Positions 42,209-49,901 of a DNA stretch of 64,000 nucleotides are shown here, in pieces; the stretch's first letter is position 1; each line of letters starts with the position of its first letter. This stretch comes from Streptomyces hoynatensis. Its GTDB lineage: Bacteria; Actinomycetota; Actinomycetes; Streptomycetales; Streptomycetaceae. The notes beneath the pieces are model-generated. The model made no database searches and was not told where the DNA came from. It saw nothing but the letters and a program-made list of their open reading frames with translations. Location: the NCBI RefSeq assembly GCF_003626535.1, contig NZ_RBAL01000019.1, positions 1-64,000 on the forward strand, given 5' to 3'. The translations under genes were made by a program, and so were the position numbers.

Positions 42209-42233
42209 TAACATGACAGGCGCCGTCACGTTA
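42209..42233. promoter_or_regulatory. imperfect 25-bp palindrome between FAD oxidase and WYL regulator
   Basis: Outer arms TAAC/GTTA and inner arms TGAC/GTCA are arranged symmetrically around 42221, with three mismatched pairs. TTATCT at its right end could be a -10 for the regulator. The position in a divergent gap fits an operator. Confidence 0.55.
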
Positions 42234-42286
42234 TCTGCGGCGAGACCGGAAACCCCGGGGCGGCTGCGCGGAGCGGCCCGCGACAG

Positions 42287-42322
42287 AGCGGGAGAGACAG
42301 CGGGAGAGACAGCGGGAGAGAC
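42287..42322. repeat. three perfect 12-bp repeats before the WYL regulator
   Basis: AGCGGGAGAGAC is repeated at 42287, 42299 and 42311, just before the AGGAGG ribosome site of the regulator gene, so copy number would change the leader but not the reading frame. Confidence 0.8.
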
Positions 42323-42346
42323 AAGGAGGAGGGGGGCGGGTACCTC

Positions 42347-43513
42347 GTGAAGTCGGACCGGCTGCTGTCGATCCTCCTGCTCCTGCAGGCGCGGGGGCGG
42401 GTGCGCGCGGCGGAGCTGGCCGAACGCCTGGAGGTCTCGGTCCGGACGATTTATCGCGATGTCGACTCGCTGTCCGCGGCGGGTGTGCCGGTGTACGCGG
42501 AACGCGGGCGGCACGGCGGGATCGCGCTGCTGCCCGGCTTCAGGACCGATGTCACCGGGCTCACCTCGGACGAGGCGCGGGCGCTGTTCGTGCTGGCCGC
42601 CCAGGGCGCACACGCGGCCCTCGGCCTTGAGGGAGCGTTCGGCTCGGCGCTGCGCAAGGTGATGGCGGCGCTGCCCGCGGCCCACCGGCCGACGGCGGAG
42701 CTGACCAGCAGGCGCATCCTCGTGGACCCGGGTCGCTGGCTGTCCCCGCCGGTCGCCGCGGCGGAACTCGGCGCGCTGCACGAGGCGGCCCTCGGCGACC
42801 GGCGACTGCGCCTGCGCTACCGGCACGGCGGCATCGGCCGGCCCCGGACGTACACCGTCGATCCGTACGGGCTGGTGGCCAAGGCCGGGGTGTGGTACCT
42901 CGTCGCCGACCTGCGCGGCACGCCGCGGCTGTTCCGCGCGGACCGGGTGGCCCAGGCCACCCTCACCGCGGAACCGGCGCGGCGCCGGCCGGGCGTCGAA
43001 CTGGCCGACGCTTGGGAGGTGGTGCGCCGGGAGGTCGAGGAACGGCCCCTGCCGGTGCGGGTCACCGTGCGGGTGCGGCGCGAGCGGCTCGGCATGTTCC
43101 TGCGGATCAGCGGAAGCGCCGTCCAGGCGGACGCCGGGCAGGCGGACGCCGGGCAGACGGACGCCGGGCAGACGGACGCCGGGCAGACGGACGCCGGGCA
43201 GACGGACGCCGGGCAGACGGACGCCGGGCAGACGGACGCCGGGCAGACGGACGCCGGGCGTACCGCGGGTCCGGAGGGGGCGGCCGGGGAGGGCGAGTGG
43301 GCCGAGGTCGCACTCGCCTACGAGGCGCCGGGGGCGCTGCGCCAGCTGCTCCAGTTCGGAACCGCCGTGGAGGTGCTGGAACCGGCCTGGGCCCGCGCCG
43401 AACTCGCCGCGGCCGCCGCCGCGATCGCCGCCCTCTACGCCGGCAGCGCCGGGGACGCCGGAGCGCCGGCGCCCGAACCCGCCGCCCCTTCCCCCACCCC
43501 CCGCGAACCCTGA
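42347..43513 (+). CDS. HTH-WYL transcriptional regulator with internal pentapeptide repeat
   Basis: The 388-residue protein has an HTH_11 DNA-binding domain at residues 1-60 (SILLLLQARGRVRAAELAERLEVSVRTIYRDV) and a WYL domain at about 140-235, with YTVDPYGLVAKAGVWYLVAD and the R-x-F-R-x-D-R motif (LFRADRV). A C-terminal WCX-type region follows. Residues 260-304 interrupt this region with nine pentapeptides, two QADAG and seven QTDAG, encoded by 15-bp repeats. The GTG start has AGGAGG about 18 bases upstream, which is rather far. It is divergent from the FAD oxidase. Confidence 0.88.
   Translation: MKSDRLLSILLLLQARGRVRAAELAERLEVSVRTIYRDVDSLSAAGVPVYAERGRHGGIALLPGFRTDVTGLTSDEARALFVLAAQGAHAALGLEGAFGSALRKVMAALPAAHRPTAELTSRRILVDPGRWLSPPVAAAELGALHEAALGDRRLRLRYRHGGIGRPRTYTVDPYGLVAKAGVWYLVADLRGTPRLFRADRVAQATLTAEPARRRPGVELADAWEVVRREVEERPLPVRVTVRVRRERLGMFLRISGSAVQADAGQADAGQTDAGQTDAGQTDAGQTDAGQTDAGQTDAGQTDAGRTAGPEGAAGEGEWAEVALAYEAPGALRQLLQFGTAVEVLEPAWARAELAAAAAAIAALYAGSAGDAGAPAPEPAAPSPTPREP
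43124..43258. repeat. nine 15-bp tandem repeats inside the WYL regulator gene
   Basis: CAGGCGGACGCCGGG occurs twice, followed by seven copies of CAGACGGACGCCGGG, all in frame and without indels. The unit is a multiple of three, so expansion or contraction keeps the gene open. Confidence 0.95.
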
Positions 43514-43690
43514 CCGCGCCCGCAGGCCCGCGCCCCCTCCCCCGGCACCCGTGGAAGAACGCGGCGGGCGGGCGCACCGTACCCGCGGGCCGGGCCACCC
43601 ACGCACGCGGCCACGGCCCGGCGGACGGGAGAGGGGCACGGGGACGGCGACAGGGGCAGTGGCACGGGGTCCGGGGCGGGTCCTGGGCCC

Positions 43691-44557
43691 TCAGGCTCGG
43701 CCGGGACCGCGAATCAGCGACATCAGCAGCCGGTGGGTCTGCGCGTCGGCGGCGGCGACGAGCCCGCGGGAGCCCGGCCCGGCGGGGGCGCCGTCGAGCC
43801 CGGTGACCACACAGCCGGCGGCCCGGCACAGGGCGACGCCCGCGGCGAAGTGCACGCTCTCGCTCAGGCCGTCCCCGTCGGTGACGTATGCGGCGCGCCG
43901 CCCGGCCGCGACCCAGGCCAGGGCCAGCGTCGTGGAGAGGACCCGCGGCCGGAACCGCTCGGCGAACCCGGGACGGGCCGCGAGGTCCGCCGCCCGAAAA
44001 CCCGGCGCGCTCGGGAACGGGGGGTCCAGATTGAGGTCCACGAGGCCGGTCGCGGCGCTGGGCACCAGCCGCGCGCCGCCCCCCGCACCCCGCACCTGCG
44101 CGGTCGCGCCGTCGGTGAGGAAGACCTCGCCGGCGAACGGGTCCGCCACGGCCGCCGCCCCGCCGCGCAGTGCCACGTTGACGGCCACCAGCGGGGTGCC
44201 TGCCGCGTAGTTCAGCGTCCCGCACAGGGGGTCCACCAGCCATTCGCGGACGGCACCTGCGGGGCCACGCCGCCCGCCCTCCTCGCCGAGCACGGCGTCG
44301 TCGGGCCTGGCGGCGCGAAGGACGGCGAGGATCGCCCGCTCGGCCTCGACGTCCGCGGTGGTGGCGAAGTCCCCCGCGCCCTTGTCGACACGGCCGAGCC
44401 GCTGACCGTATCCGGCGCGCACCACCTCCGCACCGGCCAGGGCCGCAGCCCTCGCCACCCCGGCGTCCCCCGGGCACCCCTCGTCCCCGGGGCCGGCGTG
44501 CCCCTGGTCGTCGACGCCGCGCCGCTCGCGCCCACCGTCGACAGCTGATCCGGTCAT
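43691..44557 (-). CDS. inositol monophosphatase family protein with altered metal motif
   Basis: The 288-residue protein keeps the Li+-sensitive phosphatase pattern: GEEGG (first metal Glu) and WLVDPLCGTLNYAAG. The canonical motif is WxxDPxDGTxNF, so its second Asp is Cys here. The C-terminal Asp motif is also weak (VVTGLDGAP). Loss of a metal ligand may reduce or change activity, though related actinobacterial proteins appear to share DPLCGT (from memory). The substrate is unknown. The first 30 residues are Gly/Asp-rich, and the start at 44557 has a poor ribosome site. Confidence 0.8.
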   Translation of the reverse strand: MTGSAVDGGRERRGVDDQGHAGPGDEGCPGDAGVARAAALAGAEVVRAGYGQRLGRVDKGAGDFATTADVEAERAILAVLRAARPDDAVLGEEGGRRGPAGAVREWLVDPLCGTLNYAAGTPLVAVNVALRGGAAAVADPFAGEVFLTDGATAQVRGAGGGARLVPSAATGLVDLNLDPPFPSAPGFRAADLAARPGFAERFRPRVLSTTLALAWVAAGRRAAYVTDGDGLSESVHFAAGVALCRAAGCVVTGLDGAPAGPGSRGLVAAADAQTHRLLMSLIRGPGRA

Positions 44558-44588
44558 CCGCCCACGATAGCCGCGGCCTCCGCCGCGC

Positions 44589-45149
44589 TCAGCCGAGCCG
44601 CAGGCTCCAGCGTCCGGGGCCGCCGCTGAGGGTGACCACGGACAGCGGGTACACCTCCGTCCGCCAGTACGACTGCGGCGGCGCCTTGAGGGCGTACAGC
44701 ATGGCCGCGCGGATCACCGAGGGCTCGGTGACGGCGACCACCCGGCCGTCCCCCTCGATGGGCCTGGTGTCCAGCCAGCCCCCGACCCGTGTCACGAAGG
44801 ACAGCAGCGGCTCCCCGCCGTGCGGCGCCGAACGCGGGTCGGCCAGCCAGGCGTCCACCGCGGCGGGCTCCCTGGCCGCCACCTCCTGCAGGGTCAGGCC
44901 CCGCCAGCGGCCCATGTCACAGTCGCGCAGGGCCAGTTGGGACAGCGGGGACAGGCCGATCGCGTCGCCGGTCTGCCGGCTGCAGGGCGTGGGCGAGCAG
45001 TACCGCAGATCGGCCGCGGCGAGCGGCAACAAGGCCGGGATCGCGCGTTCGAGGGCCTGCCAGCCCGCGGTGTCGAGGGGGCGGTCATCACCGAAACGTG
45101 CGTCGAGGAGCGTGGAACTCCGTGCGGCGGCGACGAGCGTGACCAGCAT
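44589..45149 (-). CDS. histidine phosphatase-fold protein lacking the RHG motif
   Basis: The 186-residue protein follows the phosphoglycerate-mutase-like fold (LDTAGWQALERAIPAL, YCSPTPCSRQTGDAIGL, LRDCDMGRWRGLTLQE, GGEPLLSFVTRVGGWL, VVAVTEPSVIRAAMLYAL). The N-terminal RHGET catalytic motif is replaced by AAARSST, so the phosphohistidine residue is missing. The second catalytic His also appears replaced by Glu in VTEPSVIRA. It is probably not a phosphatase of the usual mechanism and could be a binding protein. The ATG at 45149 gives MLVTLVAAARSS. It lies 31 bases downstream of a phosphatase-like gene's start region. Confidence 0.75.
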   Translation of the reverse strand: MLVTLVAAARSSTLLDARFGDDRPLDTAGWQALERAIPALLPLAAADLRYCSPTPCSRQTGDAIGLSPLSQLALRDCDMGRWRGLTLQEVAAREPAAVDAWLADPRSAPHGGEPLLSFVTRVGGWLDTRPIEGDGRVVAVTEPSVIRAAMLYALKAPPQSYWRTEVYPLSVVTLSGGPGRWSLRLG

Positions 45150-45436
45150 GGCGGGATCGTACGAGGACTCGAATTGCCACACCACTACACGGACGTAAAA
45201 CCCGCGTGGGTTTCCCGGCCCCACCGCACGCCCTGCGGACGTCCGGGGGAAACCCCGGACCCAAGGCCCCGGCGCCCCATCCCTCCCTCCCGGCACTCCC
45301 GCCTGCGCCCAGGACCCCTTCCCGGAAGTCCCCGAGGTCCCCGGAAACGCGGCGGCCCGGCGCGAGGCAGGCGGGGAAAAACGGGTACCCGAGGCGGGCA
45401 GGACACAACGGCGAGAGGGACAGGAGGGCACTCCTG

Positions 45437-45640
45437 ATGCAGGCCAAGACGGGCGACCGCGTGGTGACCCACGGCAGGACCGTGGGACAGAACGACCAGG
45501 TCAGCGAGATCGTGGAGGTCCTCGGACGCGACGGGGAGCCGCCCTACCGGGTGCGCTCCTCCGACGGAACCGAGAAGGTCCTCTCCCCCGGCCCCGACTC
45601 GGTGGTGGAGCGCGGCAAGCGGCGTTGGCCGCGCCGGTAG
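45437..45640 (+). CDS. DUF1918 small protein
   Basis: The 67-residue protein has the DUF1918 pattern: MQAKTGDRVVTHGRTVGQNDQVSEIVEVLG, then EPPYRVRSSDGTEKVLSPGPD, folding as a small SH3-like barrel. Such proteins are common in actinobacteria; their function is not established. The ATG at 45437 has AGGAGG nine bases upstream. The 287-bp region before it, between divergent genes, holds no other recognised feature. Confidence 0.83.
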   Translation: MQAKTGDRVVTHGRTVGQNDQVSEIVEVLGRDGEPPYRVRSSDGTEKVLSPGPDSVVERGKRRWPRR

Positions 45641-45670
45641 CCTCCCCCTCGGCCGGCCCCGCGCCGGCGG

Positions 45671-46822
45671 TCATCCCCGCGCCCCCTCCGCGTCCGCGGC
45701 GGGCAGCTCGCCGAGCTCGTGCGCGTAGAGCCAGCCGGTGGCGCGCGGGTAGACGCGTGGGAAGACGACGGGCATCACGAGATTCCGCAGGCGGGAGGCG
45801 AGGGGCCCGGCCGTCTTCGCCTCCCGGTTTCTGGCGGCGGCCCTCGCCATCTTGCCCAGGCGCGCCTCGCGCTCCTGGTCCCAGGCGGCCAGGGCCGCCG
45901 CCACCTCGCCCGTGCGGTGCAGCTGCCGGGCCAGCACCACGGCGTCCTCGATCGCCATCGCCGCGCCCTGCCCCGCGCCCACGGGGTGCGCGGCGTCGCC
46001 TATCAGCACCATCCGCCCGCGGTACCGCCGCGGCAGCCGGGGCAGCACGTGGAAGAGCGTGGAGGTCAGCTTCCCCTCGGCGGCCCGCAGCACCTCGACG
46101 GCGCGCTCCTCGGTGCGGAAGAGGGCCGCCAGTCTCGCCGCGTCCACCTCGGCGAGGTCCGGCGGCGGGGCCGCGGCGGCGATCTGCGCCGACCACCAGA
46201 CCGTCCCGTCGGGCCGGGGCAGGTGGATGAACGCCCCACGCCTGCCGAAGATCATGTGGAACGCGCTCTCGGCGGGCGCCTGCCCCGGGGCCTCCCGGGA
46301 GACGCCTGCCACGCCGTACAGGCCGGCGTAGGCCGGCTCGGGGGCCGCCGGGTCGACGGCACGCCGCACCGCGGACCACAGGCCGTCGGCCCCGATCAGC
46401 AGGTCGGCCCCGGCCGTGGGCTCCCCGGTGAAGGAGGTCAGGCGCCTGCCGGTGACGATCCGCGCGCCCGCACGCCGCGCCTCGGCCCGCAGCACCCGGA
46501 CGAGATCGGCCCGCAGCAGGGTGACGCTGCGCAGCGGCTCCCCCTCCGGGCGGCCGCGGGGCACGTCGCCGAGCAGCTTGCCCCCGCCGGACCACATGCG
46601 CTGCCGCTCCACGGGGAACCCGGCCCGCTGGACGGCGGGCAGGCAGCCGAGGGCGTCAAGGCCGCGCAGCGCGTTCACCGCGAGGCTCACGAAGGAGCCG
46701 ACGGGGCCCGCCGGGTCCTCGTAGGCCTCGTACACCGTCACCTCGGCGCCGATCCTGCGCAGCGCCACCGCGCTCGCGGCACCCGCGACTCCGCCACCCA
46801 CCACGACGACCCTCATGTCCAC
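45671..46822 (-). CDS. FAD-dependent monooxygenase (PHBH family)
   Basis: The 383-residue class A flavoprotein monooxygenase has the N-terminal FAD motif VVVVGGGVAGAASAVALRRIGAEV. It also has the NAD(P)H/FAD signature ADLLIGADGLWSAVRRAV and the second FAD motif VLIGDAAHPVGAGQGAAMAIED. It should hydroxylate or epoxidise an aromatic or polycyclic substrate with NAD(P)H and oxygen; the substrate is unknown. The GTG at 46822 has GGAGG eight bases upstream. The divergent TetR regulator is the likely controller. Confidence 0.9.
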   Translation of the reverse strand: MDMRVVVVGGGVAGAASAVALRRIGAEVTVYEAYEDPAGPVGSFVSLAVNALRGLDALGCLPAVQRAGFPVERQRMWSGGGKLLGDVPRGRPEGEPLRSVTLLRADLVRVLRAEARRAGARIVTGRRLTSFTGEPTAGADLLIGADGLWSAVRRAVDPAAPEPAYAGLYGVAGVSREAPGQAPAESAFHMIFGRRGAFIHLPRPDGTVWWSAQIAAAAPPPDLAEVDAARLAALFRTEERAVEVLRAAEGKLTSTLFHVLPRLPRRYRGRMVLIGDAAHPVGAGQGAAMAIEDAVVLARQLHRTGEVAAALAAWDQEREARLGKMARAAARNREAKTAGPLASRLRNLVMPVVFPRVYPRATGWLYAHELGELPAADAEGARG

Positions 46823-46860
46823 GCCCTTCCCCTCCGGTCCGGCCCACCACCGAACCCGCT

Positions 46861-46901
46861 TTCACCGAATCATAGCTCACTGAATCTGCATTCACCGAAT
46901 C
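46861..46901. promoter_or_regulatory. three 11-bp direct repeats, candidate TetR operator
   Basis: TTCACCGAATC (46861), CTCACTGAATC (46876) and TTCACCGAATC (46891) are spaced exactly 15 bases apart. Between copies two and three lies the palindrome TGAAT-CTGC-ATTCA. The element fills the 129-bp gap between the divergent monooxygenase and TetR genes. Confidence 0.75.
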
Positions 46902-46951
46902 TCCCTCAGTATGCTGACTCCCGAAGCCGGGCGTCAAGGGAGGTTCTGCGG

Positions 46952-47557
46952 ATGGGCGTGCGGAAGGAGAAGGCCGCCGAGACGAGGGCCGCCCTCATGG
47001 AGGCGGCGCGCCGCACGTTCGTGGAGCGCGGCTACCTGAACACGAAGATCACCGACATCACGCGGGCGGCGGGCCGCGCGACGGGCTCCTTCTACGACCA
47101 CTTCACGGACAAGGAGGCCCTGCTGGCCGAGCTGCTCGGCGACATGCACGGACAGGCGCACGAGCACATCCACGAGCGGGATCACCCCCGCGAACACGAC
47201 CTGACCGACGAGGCACAGCTGCACACGCACCTGGAGATCGCCTGGCAGGTCATGCGGGAGAACCTCCCGGTGACGATCGCCCTGTTCGAGTCGGCGGTGG
47301 CCCGCGGCCCTGGCACCGGGGCGGCCTGGCGCAGCCTGGCGGAGAACACGAGCATGATCCGCGACCACCTGGAGTACCTGCGCGAGGAGGGCAGGCAGCT
47401 GCCGGGCGAGCCCGAGCTGGTGGCGGCGGCGATAGGCGGGATGCTGTCGATGCTGGCCTACGCGGTCCTCACCTCGAAGACGCCCGCCGCGCCCGACGAG
47501 GAGATCGTGGACACCCTGACCTCGCTGCTGCTGAACGGCCTGCGCGGCCCGCGCTGA
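46952..47557 (+). CDS. TetR-family transcriptional regulator
   Basis: The 201-residue protein has an N-terminal TetR helix-turn-helix (AAETRAALMEAARRTFVERGYLNTKITDITRAAGRATGSFYDHFTDKEALL). The all-helical C-terminal ligand domain contains an unusual His-rich stretch, HGQAHEHIHERDHPREHD, near residues 65-85, which could bind a metal. ATG 46952 has GGGAGG eight bases upstream. It probably represses the divergent monooxygenase through the repeats at 46861-46901. Confidence 0.9.
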   Translation: MGVRKEKAAETRAALMEAARRTFVERGYLNTKITDITRAAGRATGSFYDHFTDKEALLAELLGDMHGQAHEHIHERDHPREHDLTDEAQLHTHLEIAWQVMRENLPVTIALFESAVARGPGTGAAWRSLAENTSMIRDHLEYLREEGRQLPGEPELVAAAIGGMLSMLAYAVLTSKTPAAPDEEIVDTLTSLLLNGLRGPR

Positions 47558-47857
47558 TGAGCCCGGCGGCCACCCCCGCCCGCCCCGACCCGCCGTCACC
47601 CGCCGCGACTCGACGTCACCCGACGTCACCCGGCGCGGGGAACGCGCCGCCGCTCCACGCCCCGCCCGCGCCTCGGCAGCGAAGCCCGGCCGAGGACCGG
47701 ACGAGGACCGGCCGAAGCCCGGACGAGGACCGGATCGAGACGGCCGGCGAGGACCCGCGGGACCCCGGCGCCGGGCCCCCACATGCCGCCACACCGCACC
47801 ACGCCGCGCCGCGCCGCCGCGAGGACACAGGAACCAGGTGCGCCGTCGCCCCCCGGC
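47558..47857. other. 300-bp convergent gap with degenerate short repeats
   Basis: There is no recognised gene. Imperfect repeats of GACGTCACCC lie around 47600-47630 and of ACGAGGACCGG around 47690-47740. No clear terminator stem was identified. Confidence 0.5.
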
Positions 47858-48238
47858 TCAGCCCTCCCGCGGCGTCCAGGCCGCGACGAGGGCGAGCAGG
47901 CCGGGGAAGCGGGCCTCCAGGTCGTCGACGCGCACGTGGCTGCGGCGTTCGAGGCCGTACTGCCGCTGCCTGATGAGGCCCGCCTCGCGCAGGGCCTTGA
48001 AGTGGTGGGTGAGCGTCGACTTCGGGCGGTCGAACCCGAACCAGCCGCAGGGGTGGTCGAACTCCTCGCGCTCCAGCAGCAGTTTCCGCACGACGGTCAG
48101 CCGCAGCGGATCACTCAGGGCGCCGAGGACGATCTCCAGCCTCAGGTCCTCCACCCGCGGCTCCGGAAGCGGCCCGGGGAGCCCAGGCGGCTCGGGCAGC
48201 TCCACGACGGCCGGCTCGGTGCGCGCGATCGACGGCAT
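47858..48238 (-). CDS. ArsR-type winged-helix regulator
   Basis: The 126-residue protein has LEIVLGALSDPLRLTVVRKLL, the recognition region RPKSTLTHHFKALREAGLIRQRQYG, and the wing ERRSHVRVDDLEARFPGLLALV. No CxC metal motif of classical ArsR metal sensors is present. The ATG at 48238 is preferred because GGAG lies nine bases upstream; an in-frame GTG at 48256 has a weak site. It is divergent from an MFS transporter with two palindromes in between, so it is the probable repressor of that transporter. Confidence 0.87.
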   Translation of the reverse strand: MPSIARTEPAVVELPEPPGLPGPLPEPRVEDLRLEIVLGALSDPLRLTVVRKLLLEREEFDHPCGWFGFDRPKSTLTHHFKALREAGLIRQRQYGLERRSHVRVDDLEARFPGLLALVAAWTPREG

Positions 48239-48270
48239 GACAGGCGGCTCCTTCACCTCGACCCCCGCTA

Positions 48271-48288
48271 GTACGAGTTCTATCGTAC
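48271..48288. promoter_or_regulatory. palindrome 1 in the ArsR/MFS divergent gap
   Basis: GTACGA and TCGTAC are separated by six bases (GTTCTA). It lies 33 bases upstream of the ArsR start, where a self-repressing regulator would bind. Confidence 0.6.
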
Positions 48289-48305
48289 AGCATGCTATGT
48301 TCCCC

Positions 48306-48320
48306 TCGAACCTAGTTCGA
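48306..48320. promoter_or_regulatory. palindrome 2 in the ArsR/MFS divergent gap
   Basis: TCGAAC-CTA-GTTCGA is a perfect inverted repeat 35 bases before the MFS start, and is likely the operator on the transporter side. Confidence 0.65.
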
Positions 48321-48354
48321 CTTTTCTCGTATTAGAGCGGCGAAGGGAACGCCC

Positions 48355-49704
48355 GTGCATCGCACCCGAACCACCCCAGGCTCCCCGCCCCCCGCGCAGG
48401 GAGGGCGGGCCGGCGGCCTCGCGCCGGCCGGCGCACGCCCCCGCGCGCAGTCCCCCGCACCGGCGCCCGGCGCGCCACGGAAGCAGGCCCCTCCCCTCTG
48501 GTGGGTGTGGCTCGCCGCATGGCCGGTGACCGCGGTCTTCGTGCTGTCGAACTCCCCCACCCCGCTCTACGTGCTGTGGCAGGAGGACATCGGCTTCTCC
48601 CGGGGCACGCTGACGGTGATCTTCGCCTGCTACATCCTGGGCCTGCTGGGCTCGCTGCTGGTCTCCGGCGTCGTCTCCGACCGGCTCGGCCGCAAGCCGG
48701 TGCTGCTGCCCGCGCTCGGCCTCGCGCTGGCGGCCTGCCTGATCTTCGCCACCGCGGAGTCGGTGACCGCACTGATAATCGCCCGCTTCTTCACCGGCCT
48801 CGCCGTGGGCGCCGCGGTTTCCGCGGGCATGGCCGCCGTGACGGACGTGGCCGCCGCGACCGGCACGGCGGACGGTGCGGGAGGCGCGGGGGCGAGCCGG
48901 GCGCGCCTCGGCGCCCTGCTCGCCTCCTGCGCGATGGTCCTAGGCGCCGGCCTCGGGCCCCTCCTGTCCGGGGTGCTCTCCGAGACCCTGTCCGCGCCGA
49001 TCGTCCCGGTCTTCGCCGTCGAGGCCGTCGCGCTGGCCACGGCCGTGGTCGTCGTGCTGCGCCTGCCGATCGGCCGGCCGGCGGGGCCACGGCGCGGGCC
49101 CTGGCTGCGGCCGCCCCGGGCACCACGCGAGAACCGCACCGAACTCGCCCTGGGAATCGCGGTGTTCGGCCCGGGCATCACCGCCACCTCGTTCGTTCTC
49201 TCGCTCGGCCCCTCGCTGCTGTCCGGCCTGCTCCACTCGGACAGCCGGGCCCTCGCCGGCGGCATGGCCTTCCTGATGTTCCTCGTCGCCACCGCCGCCC
49301 AGTTCCTGGTGCGGCGGCTGCGCCCGCACGCCATCCTCCTCGCCGGGGCGGCGAGCACCCTCGCGGGCGCCGCCGCGCTGGTCTGGGCGGTGTGCGCCTC
49401 CTCGGTCGCCGCGCTCCTGGCCGCCGCGGCCCTCGCGGGGGCCGGCCAGGGCATGGGGCAGCTCGGCGGCCTTTCGCTGCTCAACTCCACGGTGCCGCGG
49501 GCCCGCCTGGCCGAGGCCAACGCCGCCCTCAACGTCGGCGGCTACCTGCCGGCCGGAACCCTGCCGGTGGCGGCCGGCTACCTCAGCGACGCGACCGGGC
49601 TGACCGCCGGCGCCACCACGTTCGCCGGGGTGCTCGCGGCCCTCGCGCTGGCCGGCGGCCTGGTGGTCCTCGGCCGCCGCGCCCGCGCCGGGCAACGCAC
49701 CTGA
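48355..49704 (+). CDS. MFS transporter
   Basis: The 449-residue protein has about twelve membrane segments. The MFS motif A is SDRLGRKPVLLPAL after segment two (GVVSDRLGRKP). The cytosolic N-terminus of about 45 residues is Pro/Arg-rich. The SNSPTPLYVLWQEDIGFSRG segment near the first helix is common in actinobacterial drug-efflux-like MFS proteins. The substrate is unknown. The GTG start has GAAGGG seven bases upstream. The divergent ArsR-type repressor suggests inducible expression. Confidence 0.88.
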   Translation: MHRTRTTPGSPPPAQGGRAGGLAPAGARPRAQSPAPAPGAPRKQAPPLWWVWLAAWPVTAVFVLSNSPTPLYVLWQEDIGFSRGTLTVIFACYILGLLGSLLVSGVVSDRLGRKPVLLPALGLALAACLIFATAESVTALIIARFFTGLAVGAAVSAGMAAVTDVAAATGTADGAGGAGASRARLGALLASCAMVLGAGLGPLLSGVLSETLSAPIVPVFAVEAVALATAVVVVLRLPIGRPAGPRRGPWLRPPRAPRENRTELALGIAVFGPGITATSFVLSLGPSLLSGLLHSDSRALAGGMAFLMFLVATAAQFLVRRLRPHAILLAGAASTLAGAAALVWAVCASSVAALLAAAALAGAGQGMGQLGGLSLLNSTVPRARLAEANAALNVGGYLPAGTLPVAAGYLSDATGLTAGATTFAGVLAALALAGGLVVLGRRARAGQRT

Positions 49705-49801
49705 CCGGCCCGGCACTCCACCCGCCCGCGGCACGCGCAGCCCCAGACCAGCGCAGACCAGCACAGAACCAGCACAGAAACAGCACAGAGCCAGCGCGCG
49801 C

Positions 49802-49833
49802 CGGCGCACGCCGCACCATCGCGGCGTGCGCCG
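49802..49833. terminator. bidirectional terminator between MFS and GHL10 genes
   Basis: A perfect 13-bp stem, CGGCGCACGCCGC (49802-49814) with 49821-49833 and a six-base loop, lies between convergent genes. A run of about five degenerate CAGCACAGAA-type repeats precedes it at 49743-49796. Confidence 0.78.
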
Positions 49834-49901
49834 TCCGCCGCAGGCCGCGGGCAGGCGGCGCACGACGGCGCACGACGGCGCACGGGCCTCCGCGGGGCCG
49901 G

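Noticed and set aside
43124..43258. CRISPR-like array
   Set aside because: The units are contiguous, without spacers, in frame within a gene, and no cas gene is present.
43107..44477. A minus-strand protein with RRPSA repeats
   Set aside because: It is the reverse reading of the 15-bp repeats and of the inositol phosphatase gene in the wrong frame.
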